Below are positions 1-10,200 of a stretch of DNA of 44,840 nucleotides, in pieces. Source of the DNA: an uncultured Lachnospiraceae bacterium (GTDB lineage: Bacteria > Bacillota > Clostridia > Lachnospirales > Lachnospiraceae); NCBI GenBank assembly GCA_905235345.1, contig CAJOLO010000001.1, positions 1 to 44,840 of the forward strand, given 5' to 3'. How positions within the stretch are numbered: position 1 is the first letter of the stretch; every line of letters starts with the position of its first letter. The notes beneath the pieces are model-generated. The model searched no databases and was not told where the DNA came from. It worked only from the letters and a program-made list of their open reading frames with translations. The position numbers and the translations under genes are program-made.

Positions 1-55
1 AACGAAGTGAGCTTAGTTCGAAGGTATGCTTTAGCTCGTGCCTGTGATGGAACTG

Positions 56-61
56 TATAAT
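56..61 (+). promoter_or_regulatory. possible -10 box upstream of the first gene
   Basis: A perfect TATAAT lies 76 bp before the likely start of the first gene. No convincing -35 hexamer is found at 16-18 bp, and the 11-bp repeat box seen at other promoters here is absent. The rest of bases 1-137 holds no gene that I can support. Confidence 0.3.
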
Positions 62-137
62 ATGTACAATTCTGAAGATATAAACAAGAGTTTCGCAATC
101 ACCTAATAATAATATGAAAATGACAGGGGAAAGATAT

Positions 138-896
138 ATGTCAGCAGAAATTGATTACAAATCCATGAGAATAGCACCGATCGCAATATTGTCATTGCTG
201 TTGTTTATGTCATTACTTGACATAAACGTGTTCGTTATTTTGCTTTCTTCCGAAACAGGAATTCAGGGAATTGCTTTATTAAGCAGTATTGATTCCTTGT
301 ATTATATCTGCGAATTCTTGTATATTACCGCTTTGATTGTAGTGCTGGTGAGTCTTTATAGAATGCATGACATTTCGGAAAACTATAATTATGCATGGAT
401 TATATTTGTTTTTCAAATGATAGGTGATATGCTAAATCAGATGATCGGAATATTCACAAGATTGAGTGAGAACGTATTGATTATGGGTATCATATCAGGT
501 GTGTTTGATATGCTTCCTAAGCTGTGCGTTATGATTGGAGTCGTAACTTTGCTTGATGTTTTGACAAAAATGTGCAGTGAGATGAATGGTATAGGCAGCA
601 ACTCCGTTTCCGTTAATGAAATCCTTCCTGATGCCCATATAAAGAACCTGAAAAAAACATGGATTGCTACAGAGCTGATACGTATTGCCTTATTGTTTCC
701 GTTATTAGTAAGCATGCATATTGTGGTGTCGGCGGGAACAGTGATGTCAGGGACTCTTTTCGGTATGGTAAAGATTCTTATAGGATTGTCAATAGTACTG
801 CTTCTTATACACATTATTATTTCAATAATTGTTTTTGGGAAGATTCGGAAGGTATTTAGAAGCTATTACTTATATAGATATAACAAGGGAGTATGA
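138..896 (+). CDS. small polytopic membrane protein of unknown function
   Basis: I do not recognise this 252-residue protein. It is very hydrophobic, with about five or six predicted membrane helices, the first near residues 12-32 and the last near 218-240, and it ends in a short basic tail. The start at 138 is preferred over the in-frame ATG at 114 because AGGGGAAAG lies 4-13 bases before it, while 114 has no ribosome binding site. It lies 88 bp upstream of a LytS-type histidine kinase gene on the same strand. An accessory or sensory membrane component of that two-component system is possible, but this is inferred only from position. No catalytic motif is visible. Confidence 0.75.
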   Translation: MSAEIDYKSMRIAPIAILSLLLFMSLLDINVFVILLSSETGIQGIALLSSIDSLYYICEFLYITALIVVLVSLYRMHDISENYNYAWIIFVFQMIGDMLNQMIGIFTRLSENVLIMGIISGVFDMLPKLCVMIGVVTLLDVLTKMCSEMNGIGSNSVSVNEILPDAHIKNLKKTWIATELIRIALLFPLLVSMHIVVSAGTVMSGTLFGMVKILIGLSIVLLLIHIIISIIVFGKIRKVFRSYYLYRYNKGV

Positions 897-984
897 ACAG
901 AAGGCATACTTGTATTCGATATAGTTATGGTACTTAGTGGCATTAGTAATCTTATTAAACGAAAGACACAGGGAGGTGGATTTA

Positions 985-2226
985 TTGCAGGGGGTGGATA
1001 TCGATATATATGAAGTGCGGGAAGCAATACATACAGTGACAGTATTTGGCTCAGCATTTCTTCTTCTGACACTCATTATCGTTATAACGCTGATGAAGAA
1101 TTACAGCAAGCGTATGAGATGGTTCATAGCAGCCGTTCTTACCACTATGGGAGGAGTGATATTTGAATTCATTGCAGGCGGATGCCTTGTTAATGATATA
1201 TTCAGTTCGACAGATGGGTGTTTATTGTGTGCGAACATATTTTATGCCGTTGTTGCCCCGATATTCACGTTGTATTTCATAGAGACAGAGGTGGATGAGG
1301 GACAGGTTTGGGATCGCCGGTTCTGGTTTGTCCTTCAGGGACTTTTTTCGTTACTTACAATTACACTCATGTTATTTTCGCAAGTCAACTACGCGAGATG
1401 GGTGGCTTTTCTTATGGAATATGTGATCATTATTATCATGTTGCTTATTTCACCAAAGGATATCAGAGAATGTATCGGTTTCATAATAGGATGTATGTTC
1501 CCTATCGGGGTATCATTTCTGGGAATGATGGATAAAGGTCTTAATGTTACCGCAATCGGAATATCAATGTTTTTGCTGGTAGTAATGTTCGTATATCAGA
1601 TTGATGTAGATCGTGAGTTGTTCACCAAGAAGGCGGATCTTTCGGAGAATAAGGTTGCATTGATGATGGAACAGATACATCCTCATTTTATATATAATTC
1701 GTTGCAACAGATCGTTCTACTGTGTGACGAGGATGCGAAGGCGGTAAAGCCTGCAATACTTAACTTCTCCGAATATCTTAGGAAGAATCTGGAATCACTT
1801 ACAAGTGTTGAATTGATTCCTTTTCTTGAGGAGATGAAGCACGTTGATATGTTTATTGAGCTTTCAAGGATTATGCCGTCAAGGAATTTCAATGTGGTGA
1901 AGAAGCTTGAGGTCACGGATTTTAATATCCCTGCACTTACACTGCAGCCTCTTGTGGAAAATGCCATCAAATACGGGATAGGAATGAGTACTGAGGGAGA
2001 CAGTATTGTTATATGCTCTAAGATTGAAAAAGGCTATTATGTTATAACAATATCGGATGATGGACATGGTATAAAGACTGAGCTTTCAACACAGAAGGAA
2101 CACAAGAGTGTTGGCATCGGGAATGTACGGACAAGGCTAAAACTTATGTGCAACGGCGAATTGTCTATAAAGCAGACGAAGCAGGGCACTATTCAGATCA
2201 TAAAGATACCGATATTGGATAAATGA
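985..2226 (+). CDS. LytS/YpdA-type sensor histidine kinase
   Basis: This 413-residue membrane kinase should autophosphorylate on histidine and pass phosphate to the regulator encoded just downstream. The N-terminal ~190 residues form about six membrane helices, resembling a multi-helix sensor module. They are followed by a His_kinase domain (PF06580-like) with the H-box HPHFIYNSL (acceptor probably His234), an N-box PLVENAIKYG (Asn326), and the glycine motifs DDGHGI and GIGNVRTRL. The start is placed at a TTG (985) because GGGAGGTG ends 7-8 bases upstream; an in-frame GTG at 937 has no such site. The response regulator gene starts 75 bp downstream, which supports a cognate pair. The signal sensed is unknown. 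Confidence 0.9.
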   Translation: MQGVDIDIYEVREAIHTVTVFGSAFLLLTLIIVITLMKNYSKRMRWFIAAVLTTMGGVIFEFIAGGCLVNDIFSSTDGCLLCANIFYAVVAPIFTLYFIETEVDEGQVWDRRFWFVLQGLFSLLTITLMLFSQVNYARWVAFLMEYVIIIIMLLISPKDIRECIGFIIGCMFPIGVSFLGMMDKGLNVTAIGISMFLLVVMFVYQIDVDRELFTKKADLSENKVALMMEQIHPHFIYNSLQQIVLLCDEDAKAVKPAILNFSEYLRKNLESLTSVELIPFLEEMKHVDMFIELSRIMPSRNFNVVKKLEVTDFNIPALTLQPLVENAIKYGIGMSTEGDSIVICSKIEKGYYVITISDDGHGIKTELSTQKEHKSVGIGNVRTRLKLMCNGELSIKQTKQGTIQIIKIPILDK

Positions 2227-2301
2227 TAACCAGTGATATATGAGATATATAGAGATGAATTCGAATTAAGCTGAAATACGGATATACAGGGAGGGATGCG
2301 T

Positions 2302-3114
2302 ATGATAACAATATCTGTTGATGATCAGGTTACTGTGGCACAGGAAATGGTGAAGATGATGAAAGAGATCGATCCGGAAGGGGAGCATTCATCATATTCT
2401 GATTATGAAAATGCACTTGAGTATGTTGAAAAGAGGCTTCCTGACGTGGCGTGGCTCGATATTGAGATGCCAGGGGTAAGCGGCTTAGAGATGGCTAAGA
2501 GGATCAAGGAGATCTCGCCAAAGACGAATATAGTTTTTGTAACCGGACATGAGAAGTTTGCTTATCAATCCTTTAAGCTGCATGCCAGTGGATTTATATT
2601 AAAGCCTTTCAGGAAGGAAGATATAGAAAGAGAGCTTGAGAATCTTCGCAATCCAATCCTGAAAGAAGATAAGAAGAAAAGAATGAGAGTCCAATGTTTT
2701 GGAAATTTTGAAGTGTTTGACAAAAACGGAATTCCGGTAAGTTTTCAGAGAACCAAGAGCAAGGAACTGCTTGCATATCTTATAGACAGAAGAGGGGCGT
2801 TGTGTTCGATTAATGATATCTGCAATGTGTTCTTTGAGGAAGAAGGGGATGAGCGGTCAATGAAGAGCAGACTCAGACTGTTCTTCTCAAAGCTCAAACA
2901 GGATCTTGAAAAGGCAGGTGTAGGAGATGTGATTGTAAAAGAGTGGAATGCCTATGGAATTGATACGTCAAAGATAGATTGTGATTACTATGACTACCTG
3001 AAAGGTGATATTATTGCAATCAATTCGTTTCAGGGCGAGTATATGTCCCAGTACTCATGGGCAGAGATGACATTAGGCGATCTTATAATGAAATCAGGGA
3101 ATGTTTATTATTAA
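2302..3114 (+). CDS. response regulator with SARP/BTAD-like DNA-binding domain
   Basis: This 270-residue regulator has an N-terminal receiver domain with the expected residues: Asp7/Asp8, phospho-acceptor Asp53 in WLDIEMPG, Thr81 and Lys101. From about residue 125 it continues into a winged-helix domain of the OmpR/SARP type (FGNFEVF, then RTKSKELLAYLIDRRG, then SRLRLFFSKLKQDLEKAG), not the LytTR domain usually paired with LytS kinases. Of two in-frame ATGs, 2302 is chosen because GGGAGGG is only one base from the ATG at 2296 but 6-7 from 2302. SARP domains bind direct repeats one helical turn apart next to -10 boxes, and exactly such repeats precede the next operon and three others. It is therefore the best candidate activator of the T4SS regulon; this is inference. 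Confidence 0.9.
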   Translation: MITISVDDQVTVAQEMVKMMKEIDPEGEHSSYSDYENALEYVEKRLPDVAWLDIEMPGVSGLEMAKRIKEISPKTNIVFVTGHEKFAYQSFKLHASGFILKPFRKEDIERELENLRNPILKEDKKKRMRVQCFGNFEVFDKNGIPVSFQRTKSKELLAYLIDRRGALCSINDICNVFFEEEGDERSMKSRLRLFFSKLKQDLEKAGVGDVIVKEWNAYGIDTSKIDCDYYDYLKGDIIAINSFQGEYMSQYSWAEMTLGDLIMKSGNVYY

Positions 3115-3137
3115 TGTATCATATGTTTTTGGATGTG

Positions 3138-3169
3138 TTGCACTTTTGTTGCACTTTGCATTGTATAAT
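3138..3169 (+). promoter_or_regulatory. activator-type promoter of the T4SS operon (repeat box copy 1)
   Basis: TTGCAC at 3138-3143 is repeated at 3149-3154, an exact 11-bp period, and is followed 9 bp later by a perfect TATAAT at 3164-3169. There is no good independent -35 hexamer, so the repeats probably bind an activator that overlaps the -35 region. The same layout occurs at 15251, 34395 and 35982. Transcription should start near 3176, giving a leader of about 140 bases before the pilin gene. Confidence 0.8.
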
Positions 3170-3235
3170 ACATACATAAGCTGTAATGAATGTGATATAT
3201 CAGTTATTTAGAATTCTCCAGAGGGATTATCCAGA

Positions 3236-3281
3236 CATTACGGACGAAACATAATGTAATGAGGGGCGGCGGATATCCCTC
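3236..3281 (+). other. structured 5' leader of the pilin gene
   Basis: The leader can form two small hairpins: CATTAC at 3236-3241 pairs with GTAATG at 3256-3261, and GAGGG at 3261-3265 pairs with CCCTC at 3277-3281. They share one base, so they would be partly exclusive. I do not recognise a riboswitch class. They may affect translation or stability of the pilin message. Confidence 0.35.
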
Positions 3282-3318
3282 GAATCAATCTATAATTCAT
3301 ATTAAGGAGGAAAGCGTT

Positions 3319-3747
3319 ATGAAGAAAATGATGAAGAAATTGGAAAGCGCTAAGGGACTTAAGGTTATGAAGGTGTGTTCATTGACACTTGTAGCAGCAC
3401 TCACGGTACTCGCGTACAGCGGAGTAGCATTTGCCGCTCAGCAGGGCGCAGATCTTACTACTGTGGTTAATCCTGTTGTCGGTCTTATTAATTCTCTGAT
3501 CAATCCGTTACTTCTTCTTGTGGGTGCAGGTGGTGGTGTATATGCCATCATTCTTGGTTTTAAGTATGCAACGGCAGAAGAGCCACAGGAGAGAGAGAAG
3601 CGCAAGCAGGCGATTAAGACCTTCCTGATCGGATATGTACTCATTTTCGTACTTATGGTTGTATTGAAACTTGCCACACCTGCACTTGAAACATGGATGA
3701 CTAATTCTACTGCTGGAACTGTTACAACAACAGAGGCTGCACAATAG
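3319..3747 (+). CDS. VirB2/TrbC-like pilin subunit of the T4SS
   Basis: This 142-residue precursor has a basic N-terminus, a hydrophobic signal segment and a likely signal peptidase I site after AFA (residue 39). The mature ~100 residues hold two membrane helices (about 59-80 and 101-118) joined by a short charged loop (EEPQEREKRK), which is the classic VirB2 layout. VirB2 proteins form the pilus or surface filament of type IV secretion machines. The start at 3319 is supported by a strong AAGGAGG eight bases upstream; an upstream in-frame ATG at 3259 has none. It is the first gene of the operon, directly behind the repeat-box promoter, and is separated from virD4 by a large inverted repeat, which suits a need for much more pilin than channel proteins. 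Confidence 0.8.
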   Translation: MKKMMKKLESAKGLKVMKVCSLTLVAALTVLAYSGVAFAAQQGADLTTVVNPVVGLINSLINPLLLLVGAGGGVYAIILGFKYATAEEPQEREKRKQAIKTFLIGYVLIFVLMVVLKLATPALETWMTNSTAGTVTTTEAAQ

Positions 3748-3772
3748 GAGTAGTAATTACAATTGAAGAAAA

Positions 3773-3822
3773 CATATACTACATTGGTCAGGGATTAATC
3801 TCTGACCAATGAGTAGTATATG
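3773..3822 (+). repeat. 50-bp near-perfect inverted repeat between pilin and virD4
   Basis: The left arm CATATACTACATTGGTCAG (3773-3791) pairs with 3802-3822, interrupted only by a two-base bulge, and the loop itself contains the palindrome GATTAATC. No T-run follows, so it is not a standard intrinsic terminator. It could act as a partial terminator, an RNA-processing or stability element that raises pilin relative to downstream genes, or a protein-binding or transfer-origin-like site. Most of the remaining ~190 bases up to virD4 show no gene. Confidence 0.75.
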
Positions 3823-4013
3823 GCATACTCTATATACTATTCGTGGAATATGACACGATAATTATGTCATCTGCTCTTAGAGGTCAATTAGTATAAAGTA
3901 ATTATTGTAAATGTTGCCTGATTGTACCTGTTGTGATAAGGCTTACTATGATGGTAACGCCCGGGATATGTGACAGCTAAGCGGAGATAACAGATGTTCG
4001 GAGGTAATCATAT

Positions 4014-6038
4014 ATGAAGACATGGAAGAAGATTATAATGTACATAATCATATTCATACTTATATCAGGAACGGTGGGATTCTTTATTCGTTTATTTCCT
4101 GATATGTTAACTTCGGCATTGCAGGGACAGGAGAGTAAGATTGACTTCTCATTACTACTGTCAGCGAAGACATGGCTGTATGGTGCAGGTGCAGGTTTCA
4201 TTGTTGTGATTATATGGATGCTTTCCGGTAACCATCTCGACCACATGATAACAGATTCCAATGGAAGTCTGCTCGGCAAGAAGGGTGAGGTTGACAGGGT
4301 GGAGGGATCTCTTGAGAACAGCCGTTTTCTTACAGAAAAGGAGAGAGATAAGTATTTTCCCGAACATCTATACAGTGAGCTGAATAAGGTTGAGAAGGAT
4401 GGTATCCCCGTAAGGGCGGTACTTAACAATAAAAAGATGTTGGAGGTCAACTTCCTGCCGGGCGCACATTCACTTATAATCGGCGCTACCGGTTCCGGTA
4501 AAACAACCACATTTATCAACCCTATGATACAGCTTCTTGCATCCACATCAGCGGGAAGCTCTATGATCATGACGGACCCTAAGGGAGAGCTTTTTGATCT
4601 GCATTCCCAGTATCTTACGGAGCGTGGTTATAAGGTGCTTCTTTTAGACCTGCGTGATACATATTCATCTTCAAGGTGGAATCCGTTAGACGGAATATGG
4701 GATATGTATCAGGACTATGTGGAGGCAGGCAAAGACATCAGGATGCACAAAGACAGTATGGCTGACTATCCGGACCTTAAGAGAATGGATGGTGAGGCAG
4801 AACCGGGAAGTACATGGGTTGAGTGGAGAGGGAAGGCTTATGCGGATCTTTCCCACTGTCAGGATGATGTGTCAGTAACAAGGCAGAGATATTACGATGA
4901 GATGTACGAGGATCTGAACGATCTGGTATCCGTTATCTGTCCGATTGAGAATGAGAAGGATCCTGTATGGGAGAAGGGTGCCCGTTCCATCATTATGAGT
5001 ACATGTCTTGCCATGCTTGAGGATTCTGAGGATGAAAGACTTGGTATGACCAAAGATAAGTTCAACTTCTTCAATATCAATAAGGCACTCACCAATTCAG
5101 AGAATGATTTTGCCGCATTAAAGGATTATTTTGAGGGCAGGAGCAAGCTGTCTCAGGCTTATACCCTTTCAAGGCAGGTGCTTTCTGCGGCAGATACAAC
5201 ACTATCTTCGTACATGTCCATAACATTTGATAAGCTTAATATGTTCAATGACAGGGGACTGTGTGGTCTTACCTCGGCAACGGATGTTGAGGCTGAGAAG
5301 TTCGCAGAACAGCCGACGGCACTCTTTATGAAGATTCCCGATGAGAAGGACACAAGGCACGGACTTGCGGCTGTATTTATCCTCTGTATGTATAAAGCAC
5401 TGATCAAAGTGGCGTCGGCAAGAGAGGATCTGTCACTGCCCCGTAATGTATATTTCATCCTTGATGAGTTCGGTAATATGCCTAAGATAGAGAAGTTCGA
5501 CAAGATGATCACTGTCGGACGTTCCAGAAAGATATGGTTTAACATGGTGGTACAGTCCTATTCACAGCTTAATAATGTTTATGGTGAAAAGGTAGCGGAT
5601 ATAGTGAAGTCTAACTGTGGTATGAAGATGTTCATCGGTTCTAATGATATCGGAACCTGTGAGGAGTTCTCGAAGCTTTGCGGTAATATGACGGTTCGTA
5701 CTACGTCCACGTCATCATCTATCGGAGCTAAAGCGGGCGAGATGAATCTGTCTTCCCAGACACAGGTCAGACCTCTTATATATCCGTCTGAGCTGCAGAT
5801 GCTTAACAATAAGGAGAGTACAGGTAATGCGATAATTGTTACATTCGGCAATTATCCGTTAAAGACAAAATATACACCAAGTTATTTATGCCCTTACTAT
5901 AAGATGGGACGAATGAACATGGATGAACTTAGAAGTCATATGTTCAGAGCTGACGAGGTGTACTATGATCTTGATGAGAGAAATGATATTGTGCTCGGCA
6001 AGAGTGACGAAGATGATGGCGAATATGAGGCATCGTGA
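4014..6038 (+). CDS. virD4: VirD4/TraG-type coupling protein ATPase
   Basis: This 674-residue membrane-anchored ATPase should select T4SS substrates and feed them into the channel. Two N-terminal membrane helices (about 6-28 and 54-71) precede a cytosolic RecA-like motor. The motor contains Walker A GATGSGKT (157-164), the family motif MTDPKGEL, and Walker B FILDEFGNMPKIEKF (Asp484/Glu485), followed by the TraG-type stretch VGRSRKIWFNMVVQSYSQL. The start at 4014 has GGAGG nine bases upstream. The C-terminus is acidic. It lies between the pilin and the VirB6/VirB4-like genes. No relaxase gene accompanies it, so whether its substrate is DNA or protein is open. Confidence 0.93.
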   Translation: MKTWKKIIMYIIIFILISGTVGFFIRLFPDMLTSALQGQESKIDFSLLLSAKTWLYGAGAGFIVVIIWMLSGNHLDHMITDSNGSLLGKKGEVDRVEGSLENSRFLTEKERDKYFPEHLYSELNKVEKDGIPVRAVLNNKKMLEVNFLPGAHSLIIGATGSGKTTTFINPMIQLLASTSAGSSMIMTDPKGELFDLHSQYLTERGYKVLLLDLRDTYSSSRWNPLDGIWDMYQDYVEAGKDIRMHKDSMADYPDLKRMDGEAEPGSTWVEWRGKAYADLSHCQDDVSVTRQRYYDEMYEDLNDLVSVICPIENEKDPVWEKGARSIIMSTCLAMLEDSEDERLGMTKDKFNFFNINKALTNSENDFAALKDYFEGRSKLSQAYTLSRQVLSAADTTLSSYMSITFDKLNMFNDRGLCGLTSATDVEAEKFAEQPTALFMKIPDEKDTRHGLAAVFILCMYKALIKVASAREDLSLPRNVYFILDEFGNMPKIEKFDKMITVGRSRKIWFNMVVQSYSQLNNVYGEKVADIVKSNCGMKMFIGSNDIGTCEEFSKLCGNMTVRTTSTSSSIGAKAGEMNLSSQTQVRPLIYPSELQMLNNKESTGNAIIVTFGNYPLKTKYTPSYLCPYYKMGRMNMDELRSHMFRADEVYYDLDERNDIVLGKSDEDDGEYEAS

Positions 6039-6060
6039 TTATGTGTGATAGGAGTTTTCA

Positions 6061-7113
6061 ATGAGAAGAAAGATATCAGCAGGTTTGAAATTGAATATGG
6101 CTGTAATGTTTACTGCAGGTATTGTTATCTTATGGGTGTCCTATTGTATCAGTACTCCTTTGACGGTACATGCTGTTGGCCTTGAAGACTCGGAGACAGT
6201 CGACATAGACGTTTCCACGACGGAAGCGGATGCAACTGAGTCGGATTTTGATTATGAAGGTCCAATAGATATTATCACCCGAGAACCGATCCCGGAGAAT
6301 GGTGATCAGGATATTACCCAGAGAGTCAATATATCAGATGGTTCCGTCTATGACAGGGCAACCGGATACTTTGTGTACGCTGTTGATAACGGTTCGGTGA
6401 GTATCAGTGTGGCGGATGGCATGATGGTAACCGGAGATGTAATGCTTGCCAGGAGTGAGAATGCTAATGTAAGACTGTATAAGGATGGGGAGCCTCTGGA
6501 TGAATTACCGGGACTTATTAATTCTCCGGGTTCCTATGCTATTGTAAGCGGTGACGACGAAAGTAATGGGCAGATTATGGGATTTCGGGTGCTTAGTGAG
6601 ATTACGGGAGCAGTTAACCAGTATAGTCTTCCTAAGGGCTTCAGTGTAAGAAGCGTGGTGATCAATGGTGAAGACGCTGTGTTTGACTACGGTGTTGTGG
6701 ATATGACAGCCGAGGGGAAATACGATATCAATTATATATGCTCCGATAATGGCATTTCATATTACTTGCGTGTGACGGTGGATCACACTCCGCCACAGGT
6801 GACATTTGAAGGTCTTGATGACAATAACAGAGCCAAGGGTCCGGTTACAATAACCGGACTTGAGGAGGGAGATACCGTATCCGTTATATCAGGCAGTACG
6901 GTTAAGAAATTGAACGCCAATTCACAGATCGTGGAAAGTGGTAATTACCGTGTTGTGGTATCTGATTTGGCCGGCAATTATATTGAGAAGGAATTCAAGA
7001 TAATGGTATATCTTAATCTGCAGGCATGGATGCTGTTTGGACTTTTGCTTCTCATCATAGTCGGATTGGCAGTTGCACTGGTAATTACAAGAAAAAGACT
7101 GAGGGTAAGGTAG
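6061..7113 (+). CDS. membrane-anchored extracellular Ig-like protein in the T4SS operon
   Basis: This 350-residue protein has a signal peptide (likely cleavage after TVHA, residue 38), an acidic linker, an extracellular portion of ~280 residues and a C-terminal membrane helix (about 320-342) with a basic cytosolic stop, KRLRVR. Near residues 240-315 the pattern DHTPPQVTFEG followed later by YRVVVSDLAGN is typical of a bacterial Ig-like fold. It starts 22 bp after virD4 with AGGAG at 6050-6054, so it is co-transcribed. No VirB8-like or peptidoglycan hydrolase gene is visible in the operon, so this protein may serve as a cell-wall-spanning structural part, but I cannot assign a standard T4SS role from sequence. 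Confidence 0.8.
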   Translation: MRRKISAGLKLNMAVMFTAGIVILWVSYCISTPLTVHAVGLEDSETVDIDVSTTEADATESDFDYEGPIDIITREPIPENGDQDITQRVNISDGSVYDRATGYFVYAVDNGSVSISVADGMMVTGDVMLARSENANVRLYKDGEPLDELPGLINSPGSYAIVSGDDESNGQIMGFRVLSEITGAVNQYSLPKGFSVRSVVINGEDAVFDYGVVDMTAEGKYDINYICSDNGISYYLRVTVDHTPPQVTFEGLDDNNRAKGPVTITGLEEGDTVSVISGSTVKKLNANSQIVESGNYRVVVSDLAGNYIEKEFKIMVYLNLQAWMLFGLLLLIIVGLAVALVITRKRLRVR

Positions 7114-7203
7114 AAGGATTTGTCAATCCGTAAAGTAATATAGATTTTTCAAGACATGGATACCGGAATAAAGCAACAGGCATTACAGAATAGGAGAACG
7201 CTT

Positions 7204-10200
7204 ATGAATACATTATTTTTTTCAATGCCGTATCTGATTGATATCGGCGGGGCAATTGAAGATTTTTTTCAGGAATTAATAGAGAATTATGTATTCGCAA
7301 TATTCTATTATATTGAGATTGCAATGTTATATGTCCTGAAACTTCTTGAGGATATTATGCTTATCTTTACAGGTGAGGCTCCGGTTGTGTATAACGGCGA
7401 AGAAAACTCCCTGCTTAATGTGTTCTTCAGCCATGATTCCGTAAGAGGTGTATATATGGGAATCGGAATGGTGGGAATCATATTCGCATTTGCCTTTGCT
7501 ATTGTGTCGGTTATAAGGAAGATGTTTGATTCAAGAGGCAAATATCAGAGCCTTACATTGGGTGCGATATTGGGCAATCTGTTAAAAAGTATTCTTCTCA
7601 TATTTGGCATGAATGCAATCCTTCTCGTATCGATCAATGCGACGAACATCCTTCTTCAGGCGGTAAATGATTCCTTTATATTGTCGAATGATCTTGTCAC
7701 AGGTGCAGGTACGCCTATAGAATTCACGGATGAGCAGTATGCCGCTATGGGAAGGATATTGAATACAATCGGTAATTATTCGCTGAATCCGTCTTATCGT
7801 TCCAGATACAATCTGAATGCCTGCTACAATGATATAAGAACGGATCTTAAGTATCTTGGAGACCAGGGGGTGTTCAGATACCATTATGAATCTTATGATG
7901 AGAATGATAATGAGATCATTACATGGCAGAGTCTTATGGAGGAGTTAGGCACTGCTTATGATTATAATAAAGAGACTACATTAGATACTTATGATGACGG
8001 TATTACCAATGCTATATTGGATTGTATGGAGATCATAAAACAGAATCCCAATATCAGGGTGCTCAAGAGCTATCAGGGAACAACGCATGAGTACACCGGA
8101 AGGGTATCACTTGACAGGATCATGTTTCTGGTAGGAACCATGGGAACCGTCAATACTGCGGCTGCGAGAAATGATGCATATAACAGGGATCCTAATTTCT
8201 ATGATAATATCAGAGCTCCGTTCTATTATGGATCTAAGGATATGTACAGTTTCAGTCAGGTAAGAGAGGTATTCTCGGTAAGTCCTCTTAAGATGAATTA
8301 TGTGATTGTATTTATAAGCACCTATGAGATTGCAATGGAGATGATGATTGTAATAGTGACCTGCGGTGTAAGAATATTCAATCTTCTTGCACTCTATCTG
8401 GTAGCACCACTGGCAATTGCTACGATGCCTATGGATGACGGTGCAAAGTTCAAACAGTGGACGACCGCATTCGTTGTTCAGTTGCTCAGTGTGCTGGGTA
8501 TGGTAATTGCCATAAGGCTTTTCATATTGTTGCTCCCTATCATATGGAGTCCTGCACTATCGGTTGGTGATGCAGGCGTTGCGTTGGAAGATTGGGATGT
8601 ATCAAGCACAGAAGCTACACTTAATTTAGTCAATAAGTTACTGAATCTTCTTCTTACGATGATACTTAAGATTGTTCTTACATATACGGCTGTTCAGGCT
8701 ATCAATAAGGTGAATGGTATATTTACGGGCATTCTTGCGGACAACGCCGGAATGCAGGCCATTACAGCAGGTGATATGAGAAAAGAATTCGCTGAAACAG
8801 GCGTAGGTAGGTTCATGAATGCACATAAGCCACTTGGTGGAACCAAACAACAAAGTCAGGAGAAGAGACCGGTTAATGGCGGTGGGAAAGGTGGCGAAGG
8901 TAGTGAATCCGAAGCTGTTGATAAAACATCAAAGGGTATGCAGAAGGCTAATGCTAATGTTGCCAAACCTGGAGGCGGTAAAGATGGAGCAGATAAGAGA
9001 GAAAAGGATATGAAGATGCTTGATGCCGCTGTTAAACATGGTCAGGAGACTGGTCGCAGGATGGACGGCAAGAAGCTAAGTAAGGATGGTAAAGATCTTG
9101 CGATCATGAAGGGCACTCTGGAGCATATGCAGAAAGACGGCATGAATATGAAGGATGCCAAGGCTGCGGCTGAGAAGGATTACAAAGCTGACAAGGAGAA
9201 GAAGGATGCTGAGAATAAGTTCCATCAGAAAGAACTCAAAGCAGGACCTCCTGACAGGAATAAGGCTCAGAAGCAGGCAGCCAAGATGAAGGATTATGAT
9301 TATAAGGCGATGAAGAGAGATCTTGCATTCATGAAAGAAAATGGTTATCATGCGAATGGAGATGCGATTAAGCCGGGCGAACGGGCTCAGATGGAAGAGA
9401 CACTGAAGGCTTACGAGAATCAACAACGTGGAGACAGAGGTTCGTCGTCTGGAGGTTCGCAAACCGGTGATAGTACACCGGGTAGTCAGAACAGTCAGGT
9501 GGGCGGAACCACAGTTGCCGGAGTAGTCGGAGCAGCAACGAAGGGAGCCGAAGCCACAGTGAATGAAAGCGGAAGCGATACTGGACATATTCTTGAAAAT
9601 CAACGTAGTCAGGTGGATGGAAAAGAAAGTGACGGAAGTGGTTTGCAAGAAACGGGTGCGAATACAATTCCGAAGAGTCAGAGTGTTCAGGTAGGAGGAA
9701 ACAGTTCATTTGAAACAAGCACGGGTGCGAATACGATTCCGGAGAATCAGAGTGTTCAGGTAGGAGGAAACAGTTCATTTGAAACAAGCACGGGTGTGAA
9801 TACGATTCCGGAGAGTCAGAGTGCACAGGTAGGAGGAAACAGTTCATTTGAAACAAGCACGGGTGCGAATACGATTCCGGAGAATCAGAGTGCACAGGTA
9901 GGAGGAAACAGTTCATTTGAAACAAGCACGGGTGCGAATACGATTCCGGAGAGTCAGAGTGCACAGGTAGGAGGAAACAGTTCATATGAAACGAGCACGG
10001 GTGCGAATACGATTCCGGAGAATCAGAGTGTTCAGGTAGGAGGAAACAGTTCATATGAAACAAGCACGGGTGCGAACACGATTCCGGAGAATCAGAGTGT
10101 TCAGGTAGGAGGAAACAGTTCATTTGAAACAAGCACGGGTGCGAACACGATTCCGGAGAGTCAGAGTGTTCAGGCAGGCGAAAACAGTTCATATGAAACG

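Noticed and set aside
3138..3160. Repeat box read as a sigma-54 promoter (TGGCAC-N5-TTGC)
   Set aside because: The spacing is compatible, but the nearly invariant GG at -24 is TG in all four boxes, two boxes lack the TTGC element, a -10 hexamer sits at a constant 9 bp in all four, and no sigma-54 activator is encoded here.
8638..8853. Numerous short minus-strand frames throughout the window, such as this one
   Set aside because: All overlap strongly supported plus-strand genes and lack ribosome binding sites or recognisable products.
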